From Symbiodinium natans (Eukaryota; Sar; Dinophyceae; Suessiales; Symbiodiniaceae): a DNA stretch of 64,000 bases. The notes beneath the pieces were generated by a model. The model made no database searches. It saw only the letters and a program-made list of their open reading frames with translations, and had not been told where the DNA came from. The translations under genes and the position numbers were made by a program. Positions 23,584-35,479 of the stretch are shown here, piece by piece; the stretch's first letter is position 1, and every line of letters starts with the position of its first letter. The DNA lies in assembly GCA_905221605.1 (NCBI GenBank), contig CAJNDS010002410.1, forward strand, positions 149,252 to 213,251, read 5' to 3'.

Positions 23584-24244
23584 GGGTCCCGTTGTATCAG
23601 GGGGTGCCTATAATGGTGCCCTCTGACGCTCTCCCATTCCATCTTCATGGCTCCAATCTCTTGCCAGATGCATCGACCTGCAGGCTTGGCCAAGTTCGCG
23701 TAGATGGCGACCGCCGGCACATCGCAGAAGGGCGCAGAGACCTCAGGGCACTCCAAGATTCGATGAAGACAGTTTGATCACAAGTGCACAAGCCACTAGA
23801 AGTGCTCCTAAACTACTCTGGGACGGTGGCTGCGAAATTCACCTTCTCGCAGACACTGACCATTTGCGGATGGAAAATCACACGGTACATGTCCTCAGCT
23901 TGTTGGCGGCATTGGACAGGCAGCTAAGCGCAGCGAGCATTACAGTGCATGCCAAGACTCACAGTCGCTGGGCATTATTGTGTAAGAAGTCATCAGAAGC
24001 TGCCTGAGCACGTGATGCGTCCCAGAGCGAGCCCTTACTAGTCAGGTCAATAGGTGGCTCTTGTCCTGTTGCTTTCCTGGCCAGGCTGCGTTGGTCGAAA
24101 CGGGGACCCGCGCTGGGGGTAAATTCCTCGGAAGCACAAGCAATCTATGTTGAAGCAGCTGTTCTGCGATGTTGTTCCGGCATGCGAAAAATGTGACAAG
24201 CAAGAAAGGCGGACCGAGGAACACCTGATTGCAGACTTCTGCAT

Positions 24245-24374
24245 GAAGCAAGAAGATACAATTGGAGAAGAACTGTGTACCAGAAAATAAGACAAACAAG
24301 AGGTGCAGATTAACAAGTATAATCATCAATGCTGCCAATGCTGGAACAAGCGACGAAGGTACAGAGAACACCAC
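24245..24374 (-). CDS. Possible membrane-spanning exon
   Basis: The minus strand reads SSLVPALAALMIILVNLHLL followed by FVLFSG, a hydrophobic segment long enough for one or two membrane helices. It is AT-richer than other exons. No family recognised; it could be a chance hydrophobic frame. Confidence 0.25.
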
Positions 24375-24884
24375 CCGGAAGGATGAAGGGACTGCTAGCT
24401 AGTAGCACAAGGTCTTGAAGCTTCACTTTCTTCATGGCGTGACTAATGCATTAAGCATAATTACTAGGCAACGAATCTAAGAATGGGAGAAAAAAAGGCC
24501 GGTGCCTACATTCCTTCATGAAGCTCAGTGCGCATTGGGGTCTGCCAGCCGGCCTTTGAACCCCAAAATGTCCCGTGTCAGCCCTTGCAAAGCTTGGCTG
24601 ATTTCCGAACGAAGAGCCCGTATACAGGTCATGCTTCGCCGAGGTCCGAAGGGATACTGCGCCTTTACGGCACTTTTTGCTACTTTTAGCCCTGCTGCCA
24701 GGCTTACAGGCCCAAGGCTGAACCAAACCGGAAAGCAACCTTACAGCAAAGTCGCCCTCAAACCTAAAGGACCTCGAATACCTGGAAGCTCCCTTTCCAA
24801 AACTCCCAGTTTCCGGGCCAAGCGACGTGGAAACTTGGGCACTCCTTCGGCACCAGTGGGCCTTCGGCTGATGCTCTGATGCTC

Positions 24885-24940
24885 TGGGTTTATAGGGTTT
24901 AATGGTTAAGGGTTAAGGGTTTAGGGTTTAGGGTGCTTTG
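24885..24940. repeat. Telomere-type repeat block
   Basis: GGGTTTA and GGGTTAA units, degenerate TTTAGGG type. The surrounding 24.4-25.3 kb holds no gene I can support. Confidence 0.8.
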
Positions 24941-25364
24941 ATTCAGGAAGTCTCGGTTTCGGGTTTCGACGGGTCTTCAGTCTTAAGGGTGCCTGGGTAG
25001 CGCCCGCTAACAGTACTTGATGGCAATCTACTGTAGAAACTATCCGGCTGGTACTGGCACTTTCTACTGCAACTGTCAGATGAGGAGCCCGCGACCCTCG
25101 AAACACAACAAAGTCGTCGCCATTTTCAGCAGGTTCGTGAAACCTTTCGATGCACATTGGCTGCAGCCTGTAGCGCACAGCTCTCTTAGCGCATCTCTTT
25201 AAGATTGACATTAGCCGGATCTCTCTCTGCACATCTCTTCAAGAATGCGTCCACGCATCACGCATGTCTGAGCCGATCTTCGACCCACTCACTTCCGAGG
25301 CTTCATGCACTGTCCATCTCGGAACTGCCCAACACAGGCACCCAGGGCTCCTTTACATTGAGCA

Positions 25365-26070
25365 TCACCGAGCTGCCTGGTCGTGCAAGCGCCGGAACTG
25401 TGCCTCCAACAACTGGGCCCTTGCGTCCCAACGTGCCATCTCCCGGTCAATGAGGGTCTGTGCTGGCGCCTGTGATGGCTGTAGCCGCTGCCCTCGCCTT
25501 CTAGGGATCACGGGCCAAGCATCTTGCGGCCAGACCGCATCCCACGCCAGCCTGCGGGGGTCCTGACGCACATCTTTGGGGCTGGGAAAATGTGTCTGGA
25601 TCCGCATTGGATCGAGCCTGGCCTCCGCACCGAGAGCGACCCTTCGCGGAGGCCCTGGGGCCATTGGGGCCATGGGGGCCATGGGGGCCATGGGGGCCAT
25701 GGAGGCCATTGAGGCCTCTTGTTCAAAGCTTTGGACCGCTCGACCCATTGAGGGCATGGAGATCATGGAATTGTGGCCAGGACTGGAGTGACTGGAGTCG
25801 ATCAGGACTGGCGCTGGCAAAGCTGGAATTGAGGCCTGTCGCTCTAGTCTCTGTTGCGTGCTTCGAACATCCTGAAGTGCTTGCAAAAGTTGACCAATGG
25901 TGGCTTGGCCCGCATTCTTTAGCTCCTCAACCATATCCTGGAGAGCTCCCAAGTCCGGTGAAATCGCTGGGGCCGCTGCAGCAGTTTGACGCCTTTCAGC
26001 GGCTAGCTCGGCTCGAAGCTGATCCAGCACGGAGCGTTGGGACTGTGGTGTATGCCGCGGTGTCGGCCCC

Positions 26071-26155
<85 letters not shown>

Positions 26156-27887
26156 CCGGCTGATTCATGTGCATCTGCAACTGAAGCTGCTGCTGCTGCA
26201 GTTGCTGGAGCTGCTGCTGTTGCTGCAATATCTGCTGCTGAAGCTGCTGCCTCTCCTGCTCGCCTTTTTCATGCTGCGGGCGCTCAAGGAGGTTCCGAAA
26301 GGCCATAGGCAAGATAGACGCGATGGACTCCGTGAGGACGTTTTCGGCTGAACGCTGAGGTCGGGAATTGCCCTCATTCGGAGCCCCGGCACCGAAGGAG
26401 ATGTTGACTAACGGCTTTGACAGCAACTCCTGCGACATCGTTTGAGCCGGAGGTGTTGGCATCGAAGACTGCGTCTCAGCGATTGGAGCGGGCTGTGCCC
26501 TCTCCTCCACTTGGCTGGATTTCGGGGGTGCAAGAGGTGCTGGAAGAGGTGCTGGAGGTACTCTTGCATGAGGTGCATGCTGGAGCTCAGGAGGATCGGG
26601 CTCCGCCAAAAGAGCGGCCAAGTAGCGCACCAGCTCGTTGTTGTCACGCTCGGCACGCCTTTGCCGCTCCTTGGTCTCCTCCAACTCTCGGTAGAACACT
26701 GCAATTTGATCTTGCAGTGCATCTGGCAGGTCGTAGTCGTAGTACAGGGGATTCAGATCCGCAAAGGGCACCTCGTCTCGATGAGGCGATCCCATGCGGT
26801 AGCTTCCAGGATCCCACCTGGGAAACAGCCCCGCCCGGGCACTCTCCCCTGCCAAGGAAGCTGCGCCAGACATTGGATGCTGAGCATGCGCCTGATGTCC
26901 CGGGCTTGGGCACGCGCGATTTGCCTCATCCCGGACCGGTCCTGGAGCTTGCATGCCTTGCATGCCTTGCATGCCGTGCATGCCTTGCACGCCTCGCATG
27001 CCTTGCATGCCGCACTCCCCCAGGTAGTCCAAAGGAAGAGGCGGAACGGCGCCTGCAGACACCCTTGCAGGGCGCGTCGAAGATGCAGCGTGCTCCACGG
27101 AAGAATGCGCATCAGAGCTACGGGTCTGGCTCGTTCTCCATGTTGAATTTTCGTCATCAGCCGGCGCTTCAACGAAACCGTGCCTTTGCTCCTCCATCGA
27201 GCGCAGGGAATCTGATGGCCGGGCTTCTGCAACCGAGTCCTCGAAGCGCAGCGACCTTTGCGAGTTCGGAGCTTCGCTCACCAGCGAACTTTTTGCAAGC
27301 CCCACCAGTGGCGCAGGAGGCTGACCAGTCTCCAGAGACTCCATGGTCTGAAGGGTCTGCATTGTCTGCATCTGTGACGTCTCCAAGGCCGACTGCATGT
27401 GCAGCATGGGCCTCTGAGCCGATGCCTGCAGAGTCTGCACATTCACCGCATTCTGCACGGCATTCTGCCCCGCATTCTGCGCCGTTGCATCCAGTGAGCC
27501 TGTTGCCACTGTGAGGCTCTGGATGCTCTGGGACTCACCCAGCAGGGCCACTGTGTCTGCCGCAGTGGAGGACAAGATCGAGTTTCCCAAGTCCATGTGC
27601 TTGGGAGCAAGCTCTGGGGGGTCTGAGGGGTCTGGAATCCTCGCTCGCCCGCTCGGGATGATTGGGAGGCCTCCAGAAGGATCTTCCAGTTGCAGGATGG
27701 GCACAGGTGGCAGTACTGGGCGTGCTGCTGCCGCCCCTGCATCAGCAAACCAGTTGTCTGGAACAGCCAACGCCGCGGCTTTGGATGTCGGACGCGTGCC
27801 CACTTCCGGAGCCGAGCGGAGAGGTACCTCGGATTGGTCACCGCCAGGCCCCACGTTAGGGTGTGAATAAACTATTGATGTGCCCAT
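25365..27887 (-). CDS. Polyglutamine-rich coiled-coil protein, function unknown
   Basis: Uninterrupted 840-residue frame starting MGTSIVYSHPNVGPGG. The N-terminal half is low-complexity (Pro, Ser, Ala, Gln) with a run of GMQ units. A central coiled coil at about residues 375-415 contains FYRELEETKERQRRAERDN. Then comes a Q-rich block encoded by 27 uninterrupted CAG codons (plus-strand CTG, 26073-26153) flanked by further Q/L-rich heptads, and a C-terminal helix with a MAP repeat. It is probably a structural or scaffold protein; I recognise no enzyme domain. The stop of the upstream EF-hand ORF is only 56 bases away, so the two may be co-transcribed neighbours or, less likely, parts of one spliced gene. 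Confidence 0.75.
25650..25722. repeat. Nine-base tandem repeat, coding
   Basis: GGGGCCATG-type units repeated about seven times, encoding the Met-Ala-Pro repeat of the polyQ protein on the minus strand. Confidence 0.85.
26073..26153. repeat. (CTG)27 trinucleotide repeat, coding
   Basis: Twenty-seven perfect CTG units on the plus strand, read as CAG (Gln) in the minus-strand ORF. Confidence 0.98.
26946..27012. repeat. Nine-base tandem repeat, coding
   Basis: CATGCCTTG units repeated about seven times, encoding the Gly-Met-Gln repeat of the polyQ protein. Confidence 0.9.
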
Positions 27888-27943
27888 GGGACATGCTCGC
27901 TAGCGTGCGCTAAGCTACTACAGTAAGCGTCGAAACAGCGTAG

Positions 27944-30848
27944 TCAACAAAATGACAAGATTTCAGGTCGGGAGACCTCCATCTTGGAGACCTCCATCTT
28001 CAGGTTAGCCGGGTCCGTTTGATTTCTTATGGCAGGGACCTCCTGAGACTCCGGAGCAGGCGTGTCCACGATTGCCAGAGCCTCCTCTGCCACCGCAGCG
28101 GAATTCCAGACAGGCTCACGCTGTTCCTCCGCGTGAACAGCGGGAAGCGCCTGGAGTGGTTCGGGCTCTTGGCGCGGAGCTGGGGCCTCCTCAGTATACT
28201 CGGCAACCTCGAAGGACTCGAATGTTGCAGCAGTGGTGGCCAGCACCATCGCGTCTTTCGAAGCCTTCGAAGCCAGCATGCTCTGTGGGAAGGGCGCGGC
28301 CTCCGTTTGCCTTGCTGGCACAGGGTGCCACGGTTCCGGCGGCAGAGTCTGCAGACGGAGCCCCTCCAAATGCTCGCAAGCCACGTCTCCCAAGAAGTGG
28401 TCAGTGAACTCGACGGCTCCGATGTCAATATCCGAAGCTGCCAGGTCCTCAGTGCCGCTGAGATGCTCGAAGCAGTGGCCGTAGCTCTTGGATGTGAGGA
28501 TCACATCCTCAAAGTCCACCCGGGTCACTTGTCCATCGTGCGTGTGCGCCGCAACCTGCTCATGGATGAAGTCCAAGAAGCGCGTCGCCTTTGCAATCCA
28601 CTCCTTCGAAGCTCCTGGATCCGGTGCCTCTTTGACAGCCAGTGCCAAGGGCTCATCTGCCACCGCTGGCGGCCCCTGGAGGTCCGGGAGCGCCAGCTGC
28701 TGGTCGATGGCTAAGGCCAGAGACGGCTGGTGGCTTCTCCTTTCTGCTTTTGCTGGGCTTAGACCGCTCTCGTTCTCTGAGTCCATGTCTTCCTCCACCG
28801 CCAAGGATTTTCTGACATCCATCTCCTGCTCAGTGTTCATGCGGCTCAAGTCGGAGCTTGAACGTCGAGGCTCCCCAGTGCCAGTGGAAGGTTTTGGCCT
28901 TGCCCTGATTTCCGACATGTAAAAGTCATAAAACTCTTCCCAGGTTACCTCCCGGTCATCATTCTGATCCATGCGCTGGAACCTCCGCTCCAGCAGATCG
29001 CGCGAGCCGTCTTCCTGCTTGATGACGCTTGGCAAGCCGAAAAACATTGCCGTCTCGAGACTTTGTCGGCACATCTTGATCAGCTCCCGCTTGTTGATGG
29101 TCCCATCACCGTTGGTGTCGCACGTGCTGAAGATTGCGCGCAGCTTCGCCTCTTCTGATGCGTCGAGCTCCGCAGCGTCAGGAACATCAGGAACGTCTGG
29201 GACTTCAGCTTGGCTCCTACCTTCCAGGTCAGTGCAGCTCCTTCCAAGGTCGGGTGCTTCAACCTCCAATTCCTGGAAATCACGTGCTGCTTGGCGCCGT
29301 GCGAAACCGGAGTGCCTGAATCGAAGAATTGGCTGCTCATAAAGTCTACTAGCCAACTCCCTCAAGCATTCCCTTGCTGTTTCGATGTGACTCATACCGG
29401 TGGAGGAGATGACGCGCAGCTGCTCCTGAGAAAACTGAAGTGCAGTCGGAGATTGTCCAGCGATGGCAGCTAGCGACGGTCTTAGAACGTCCGAGATGTA
29501 GCCAGCATGGAAGCTCTGGGCTTTTGCAGGCGTCTCTGGGACAGACTTGAACACTGCAGCCAAGAAGATCTCCCAGACGCGGCTTTCCGGCAGGGTGAGG
29601 CTTCGTGTGGGCAGAGGCGCTGCTGGTGTCTTGGGCGATCGCGAGTCGTCGCTGTCGCTGTCGTTGGCTGCTTGCGCGCCAGCGACCACGACAAAGGACA
29701 TGAGCTGCAGAATAGCAGATGACCCGCCAAGCAGTTGAACCTGCTGTGTCTTCAGGGCATCTAGAGCCCCTCTCACCATCTCATCCGTGAGAGTACGCAG
29801 CATGTCAGGGCGAAGCTTGTGAGGAGGCGCTTTGCCAAGCTTGCCCAGACGCGAAACCGACTTCTCTACCACTTTCAGCACGGCTTGGCTTATCTTTGCA
29901 AAGTCGTATCCTTGGGGGAGAATGTGGACTCGCATGAGTTTGGGTCTCCGAGCTGAGCTTTTTTAGAATCCGCTTAACACAAAACTGAAGGGTGCCCAAG
30001 TAAAGAACAAAGCATCCAAGAGTGTCAACCAGCGCCTCAAGGAAGGCATCGAAGGAGAAGTCCTTGTGTTGACAGGCCAGGAGGCAAAGCTCATCCAGCT
30101 GCGCGTCCGCGAAGGTACCTCGAAGTACCAATGCCAGCCGGTTCTCATCCTCGCTGTCCAGCACGTTCTGGAACCACTCGGTTGATGGCATCTTGAAGAT
30201 GGGCTCGGGGTACGCCGCGGCGAGGTCGCCCTCGGGGGCTCCGATGTCAAGGCCGCGGGCCTTTACGTGCACGACGATCTTCTGCTTCAAGTCCTTGGAA
30301 GGGTGGTTGTTTCACCGGATGTACAGCCTAAAGGCCTTTAGGAAATAGATATAACGCGCTAAACTTCTTCCAAAATCGCATCGGCATGCCTTGGAGCGCT
30401 TGCTCTGCTCAGGCACTAGGTCCCCCCAGATGGCCAAAGACTGACTCAGGACCTGCTGCAGGTGCTCCGTCTTCTCGGTTTTTTGAGATGCAAAGCCCTT
30501 GGCCAGTGCCTCCGCCTTCACCAGTAGCCCCTTGGCCAAGGCCTCCGCCTCCGCTGCGGGCACCTGCGCCCGCCCGTCGGTCCCTGGTGCGAGCAGCGCG
30601 GCACTGCACAGGTCGAAGGCCTCGAGGCGGCTGCGAAACGCATGGCTGAAGACCTCGGGATAACCCTCGACTTCGCGCCAGAGCGCCCGCAAGGCTTTGG
30701 CAGCGCCGAGGCCATCCGACTGCGCCTCGAGTGCAAAGGCCTCGACGGCTGAGAGGTCCAAGACCGATGCGGCCAGAAGGCGCTTGAGGGGCTTCTCATA
30801 GGGCTCCTGTATCCGCCCGCTGCAACAGAGATTTAGGAGGCCGGCCAT
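27944..30848 (-). CDS. Large EF-hand calcium-binding protein
   Basis: Three exons, 30848-30390, 30293-30017 and 29910-27944, sum to 2703 bases and keep frame, giving 900 residues. Exon 1 begins MAGLLNLCCSGRIQ and is helical. Its end SKRSK joins DLKQKIVVHVKARGLD by a GC-AG intron. Exon 2 ends LVDTLG and joins YDFAKISQAVLKV by a GA-AG intron with GGAT at both edges. In exon 3 two EF-hands follow each other: one with the loop DTNGDGTINKRE, canonical, and one with DQNDDREVTWEE, which lacks the usual glycine at position 6. The remainder is acidic and low-complexity. The protein probably senses calcium; no catalytic domain is seen. An ORF model starting at 29935 would use intron sequence for its first residues. 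Confidence 0.85.
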
Positions 30849-31029
30849 CTGGGCATCGTGAGAGAAAGGTCCCCACGTGTCAGGAAAACCTTAAAGGCTG
30901 CCAGAGCACCTGGCTGCTGTTAGTCCTAGTCTGCTGCTGGTTGTTTGTGTGACATGGGCTTCAAACTTTGAGCTGGGCGGCTTCTGAATAATCACAGGGG
31001 CGGTGTGTAAATTGACGAGATGCGCGAGC

Positions 31030-31195
31030 TGTTACCGGCTCCAAACGTGATCAACTTCGAGCCTCCGAAGGTCAAAAGCGCGGCGAAGGGGCTCGGCGAC
31101 CTGCGACAAAAAAAAGTCTCTGAAGTCCTTTAGGTCCTTCGCGCAGACTTGCACAGACTTGCCGAATGGCGCTGACCTCCTGGCTCCCGCTACAG
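31030..31195 (-). CDS. Unrecognised exon-like segment
   Basis: The minus strand reads SVQVCAKDLKDFRDFFLSQV then AEPLRRAFDLRRLEVDHVWS, helical and charged, before a stop at about 31032. It may be the 3' part of another gene upstream of the EF-hand gene. No family recognised. Confidence 0.3.
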
Positions 31196-31819
31196 CGAGA
31201 TCGGGCCCTTGACTTTTTTTGTGGGTGGACAAATTAGCTTGGAACAATCGCGAGACGTAGATGTAAGGCGGCAGAAAGGCTGACGGCAAGCTCGGAACTA
31301 CACCCGAGCGCTGCTGCGCGGAGGAGACGTACGGAGCATGTCAGACCCAGCGGGCCTTTTCGTAGATGCGGTTGTCTTCCAACACACCTGGGACTGTTGG
31401 GTCAGGCATAAATGCAAGCAGCTACTTCAACAGGGTCCCAAGCAAAACCGTTGCAGCTCTTGCTGCCAGAAAGCTCATTGTAGCTGTGTTGAGCATTAGC
31501 ATGCCAAAGATGCCCTTGCAGACTGGCTTATTGCCACCGTCTGGGATCATGGTTTGATACCTCAGCTCGTCAGAACCCCCGGGTCACAAAATGCCAATGT
31601 CTCAGCTGCATGTCCGAGCACGGACATGCATGTCCGTGCTCGCTTCGAGTCCCTGAACCTCCAGGCTCCAAACCCTTGGAGTGTGCAGCCATGCAGCATG
31701 GGCATAAAGGGCGAGCACGGAAGCTCTAAGCGCAGGGAGACCCAAAGCAAGGACATGATGTCGCTCCTCGGGCTTGCACATGCTTTTTCCACAAAAAAAG
31801 GGGGGCAAAATGCATCTTC

Positions 31820-32355
31820 AAGTACCAGCATGGAGCAAAGGCTCGGAGGCTGCGACGTCATCTCCAAAGCAAACTCCCGCAGAAGGATGCCAGCGCCAAA
31901 CTTCTCCTACTTCAGCGAACGCAACAATAAAAGGCATGCCGGGCCTACTGAAAGGCAGCAAGGCCCAGGTCCCCCAAAGCTTCTCCTTCAAGTCGCCCAA
32001 GGTAAAATCTGCCTCGGCACATCTTGTGAAAGTCCACAAGAATTCCCCACACATGTCTTTCTAGTGGGCTTGCCGACATCTCAAGGAGTGCTGCGGTGCG
32101 AGCAAGAGGCGCCCTTCTTCAGCCCGACGTTCCGGAAACGTTCGCATTTGTTCAGTGCGGAGACCAGCTTCAGGCCCTTCTCCCCGACGTCCTGGAGTTG
32201 ACTCCACGCACACATAAGGATCGCTAGCAAAAACTTGGGGTGAGGTCCCATCCTCCATGTAGGTGGCATAGGGTGCCCAATATTCGCCCCGGTGCCACCG
32301 TGTGAGCGGGAGCTCCTTCAGCCAGAATTGAAGCCGAACGCGCGGAAGTGTGTCT
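31820..32355 (-). CDS. Unrecognised gene, at least three exon-like pieces
   Basis: Pieces in order on the minus strand: LPRVRLQFWLKELPLTRWHR continuing GEYWAPYATYMEDGTSPQVF (about 32350-32220); DVGEKGLKLVSALNKCERFR continuing NVGLKKGA after a CCAG/G acceptor (about 32197-32100); and ADFTLGDLKEKLWGTWALLP continuing FSRPGMPFIVAFAEVGEVWR (about 32010-31870). Composition is clearly protein-like. The first two pieces are in different frames with only about 40 bases free for an intron, so the joint is unresolved. No family recognised. Confidence 0.4.
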
Positions 32356-32379
32356 GCACTTACAAGCAGTGAAGACCCC

Positions 32380-33380
32380 CAGAGACCAGCACACGGATCA
32401 GCACGAAACCTTTCATGTCCCAGCCGCAGGAAGTATCGCCGGCCCAGGCAACAAAGACACCTGGCACCGTCTAGCCGGAGCTAAAAACTGAAGAATTTGA
32501 GTTGGCGCGTGGCTGAGCTGACGAACGGCTTCCCTTGCCGCGGTCCTGAAGAACACGTCCCCAATTCCGCATCTCCACCGCCCGAAAGAATCTAGCCAAA
32601 GACTTCCAATGCTTCCAAGACCCATCTTCACAGTACCCTAGAGAACCCCGCCAAGCCACTCTAAGTTAGCACTCCTTGCAAGAGCCCTTAAGAGCGACTC
32701 GACAGCTCACGAGGGGAGCATGTGCACGGGACCCAGGCGAGCGCGCGGCATCTGCCCACGAAATTTGTGGACCCAATGCAAGACTTGCAAGAGTCCAAGA
32801 TGATCCAAGATGCCATGCAATTCTGAAAGCCGGGTCCCGGCACCTAGGACCTAGGCGGGAGCACGAGTAGCAGCCGCGACGATGCCAAAAGCATAGTGCA
32901 TAGTGGCGATGTTTGTGACACCTCTTGACATTTGCGGACCTTAAATTCAGGTGGGCGCCCCAGGGATATTTTGCAAGGATTCTCTGCAGGATTCTCCGCA
33001 GGTTTCTAGGGGTGGAGACCCGAGCGAAAATCCGGTCGAGGACACTAGTTGAGTGAAAACATGTTAAAGTCTAACAACCCCAGGAAAATGAACTATAAGC
33101 TAAATGACTTTGCACTTCCCTATCCATAAATAACTAGAATTAATAACAACCCGAAAAACTATTCTGCCTCATCCGCTGGTGTGGATGTATCCTCGCCGCC
33201 GCCTTGAGCGCAAGATGAGATCGGAAGGATCAGTATATGCACCGCCTTGATTTCAATGACTGCGCAAGAAAAACTTTCAACGGACACCACACTCGCCCTC
33301 TCTCATTCTTTCTTCGTACAAGCTCACAATTGTGATACAAGATACCCCACTGACGTATGCAGCCGACGATGTAGTCTCGA
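32380..33380. other. Stretch without recognised gene
   Basis: Mixed sequence with short, inconsistent ORFs; 33050-33180 is AT-rich. Nothing I can support. Confidence 0.35.
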
Positions 33381-33439
33381 CATACACGTCATTCGAGCAA
33401 GCTCAAGCCTTTTCGAGCCGGCCCGCCTATTGTTTCTGT

Positions 33440-33665
33440 GGTCTCACCTCCCTGTTTTGTAGACCTCTCGTCTGGTGGCGCCACTGTTGCGGCTGGCGCT
33501 CTTGCCGGCACGGCTGCCGGCACGGCTGCCGGCACGGCTGCCGGCACGGCTTGCGGTGCAGCTGGCTTGGAAGGCCCAGCGCCCGCGCTGGACGCTGCAT
33601 ATGGCGCTTCGGAAGCCACTTTCTTCCTGTGGTCAGCCAAAAGGGAACGGGAGGGGGGGAGATCG
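33440..33665 (-). CDS. Ala/Pro-rich exon
   Basis: After a CACAG/G acceptor the minus strand reads KKVASEAPYAASSAGAGPSK, then a 12-base repeat giving AVPAAVPAAVPAAVPA, then PPDERSTKQGG. Probably a linker exon of an unidentified gene. Confidence 0.35.
33505..33552. repeat. 12-base tandem repeat
   Basis: Four units of GCCGGCACGGCT, read as Ala-Val-Pro-Ala on the minus strand. Confidence 0.9.
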
Positions 33666-34224
33666 CATGACGTGCACCATTGCTGTGCCTCGAAGGTATG
33701 AATCCTTTCAGGACTTGCCGCCAAGTCTGAAAACCTATTACTTGCAGAAAGGATTCTTCTTCGGCTTCAGGAACCCGCCACTTCCTGCGGCTTCCATGTG
33801 CTGCCAAAGCAAATGCGTTCTCGCATGTTTTGCACGCCGCGACTTGCAAAGCCTGCGTGTTCTCTTGCTAAAAAGGTCGAAACTGCACTCCCCAAAACCA
33901 AATCCAAATCCCAGATCCTGAGAATGGTAGCCTTGTCACCACTTAGGAGGTTTCATGTCGAAGTTGCTAGGTTTTGGAGCGTTGGGGCTAGGACAGCTCA
34001 GGTGTGCGCTTTGCGTTCTGGCTCCTGCTTTCGGGAAGGTGCGGGGCAGCAGAGCTCTTTCAACGTTACGGCCACTCATCAATTTGCTTTCCAAGCCAAC
34101 AAGTAAGACCTCCAAATACAGAATGCAGCTTCCTTACGCGCTTATTCTCGAACTATATCAAAGTTTAGAGAAAGCGTCACGCAGATCTTCCATGTGAATC
34201 ATCCCATGTGACAGCTGAGGCAAG

Positions 34225-34485
34225 CACCCACGAAGAGGTCGACGTCCTTCTCGCTCCACTCCACAGCGTCGGCCGGAAAATTCAGAGAGCTCGGCACAAC
34301 GTCTGGGTACCTCGAATACAGGCCCTCTCGAGTGACAGTGAGCTACGCCTGAAGAACCTGAAAACTTCAACTCGAGCAGATGCCTCACCAACACTTCCCA
34401 GGTACCGAGCAAGCACTTTGGCGATGATGGGGCTCTCAAGCACCATGGCTGCCCACAAGGGCGGCTCGTCACATGTGTGTTCAAG
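34225..34485 (-). CDS. Unrecognised exons
   Basis: At about 34332-34225 one minus frame reads GLYSRYPDVVPSSLNFPADA then VEWSEKDVDLFVGAC, preceded by AG/G. At about 34485-34400 another frame reads DEPPLWAAMVLESPIIAKVL, which could be half of an ankyrin-like repeat. Both have exon-like composition. No firm family. Confidence 0.3.
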
Positions 34486-34689
34486 GGAGGGAAACTCCTC
34501 TTCAGGCCTCCTGAGCAAGCCCTAAATCTCGGTGTGTCTATGGTGCATGGGTTCTAGGCCAAACTCTGAGCCGACGGGTGAAGGATCAAAAAAAAAATAA
34601 ATAAGCATCAAAAAAAATAACCCCAAGGGATCAAAAAAAAAATAAATAAGCATCAAAAAAAAAAAATAACCCATTTTCCTCTTGGAATA

Positions 34690-34772
34690 CAGCGGGGGGG
34701 GGGGGGGGGGGGGGGGGGGTTGGGGGGGGGGTTGGGGGGGGGTGGGGGGGGGGGTTTGGGGGGGGGGGGGGG

Positions 34773-34816
<44 letters not shown>
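34690..34816. repeat. PolyG tract
   Basis: About 125 bases of almost pure G with scattered T pairs. Glycine or proline ORFs across it are artefacts. Its length may be unreliable in an assembly. Confidence 0.9.
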
Positions 34817-34819
<3 letters not shown>

Positions 34820-34826
34820 CGCCCCA

Positions 34827-35440
34827 TTTGCAAACACAATGCTCGCACGATGGGTAGTAGTGGGTGGTGGTAGTGGTTGGAAAACCTTCTATTTTCTCGA
34901 TCTTTTAATAGGAAAACCTCTATTTCTTCATATTCCCACAAGAAAACCTCTATTTTCTTCACGTTTTCATAGGAAACCTCTATCATCTCTATGTTTCCAT
35001 CGGAAAACCTCTATTTGCATGTATTTTAAGAAAAACTTAAACTTTTAGTAGCCCAATGGCTTCAACAAGATTCATAAAGCACGCTTTGCAGTGGCACAGC
35101 TTGATAAAAACGCGGCGGGGTTGGGGTTGGCGCAGCCCCCCCCCCCCCCACACCCCCCCACTTGGCTTTGCAGCACGCTTTGCACAGCTTAAAAAAAACA
35201 GCGGGGGGGTTGGGGGGGGCGCAGCCCCCCCCATTTGCAAACAATGTTCGCACGATGCGTAGAAGTGGTGGTAGTGGTTGGAAAACCTTCTAGTTTCTCG
35301 ATCTTTCAATGGGAAAACCTCTATTTCTTCATACTCCCAAAAGAAAACGTCTACTGTCTTCACGTTTTCATGAGAAATCCTCTATTATCTCTATGTTTCC
35401 ATCGGAAAAACTCTACTTCTACATGTTTTAAGCAAAGAAC
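34827..35440. repeat. Duplicated 210-base unit
   Basis: Two copies, 34827-35035 and about 35231-35440, start CATTTGCAAACA and run through GTGGTTGGAAAACCTTCTA into an internal 29-30-base repeat of GAAAACCTCTATTTCTTC type. Each copy is preceded by a G-rich or C-rich run. A related GCACGCTTTGCA word links the two. Confidence 0.85.
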
Positions 35441-35479
35441 TTCCATTTTCTTTGCGTTCCAATGGCTTCAAAGAACAAT

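Noticed and set aside
25592-27514. Long plus-strand ORFs of 238 and 365 residues, one with polyAla
   Set aside because: They are shadows of the polyQ gene on the minus strand; the alanine run is the CTG repeat in another frame.
28019-28714. 231-residue plus-strand ORF
   Set aside because: Shadow of the EF-hand gene; no domain.
34522-34986. Proline-rich ORF and its glycine-rich mirror
   Set aside because: Encoded by the polyG tract.
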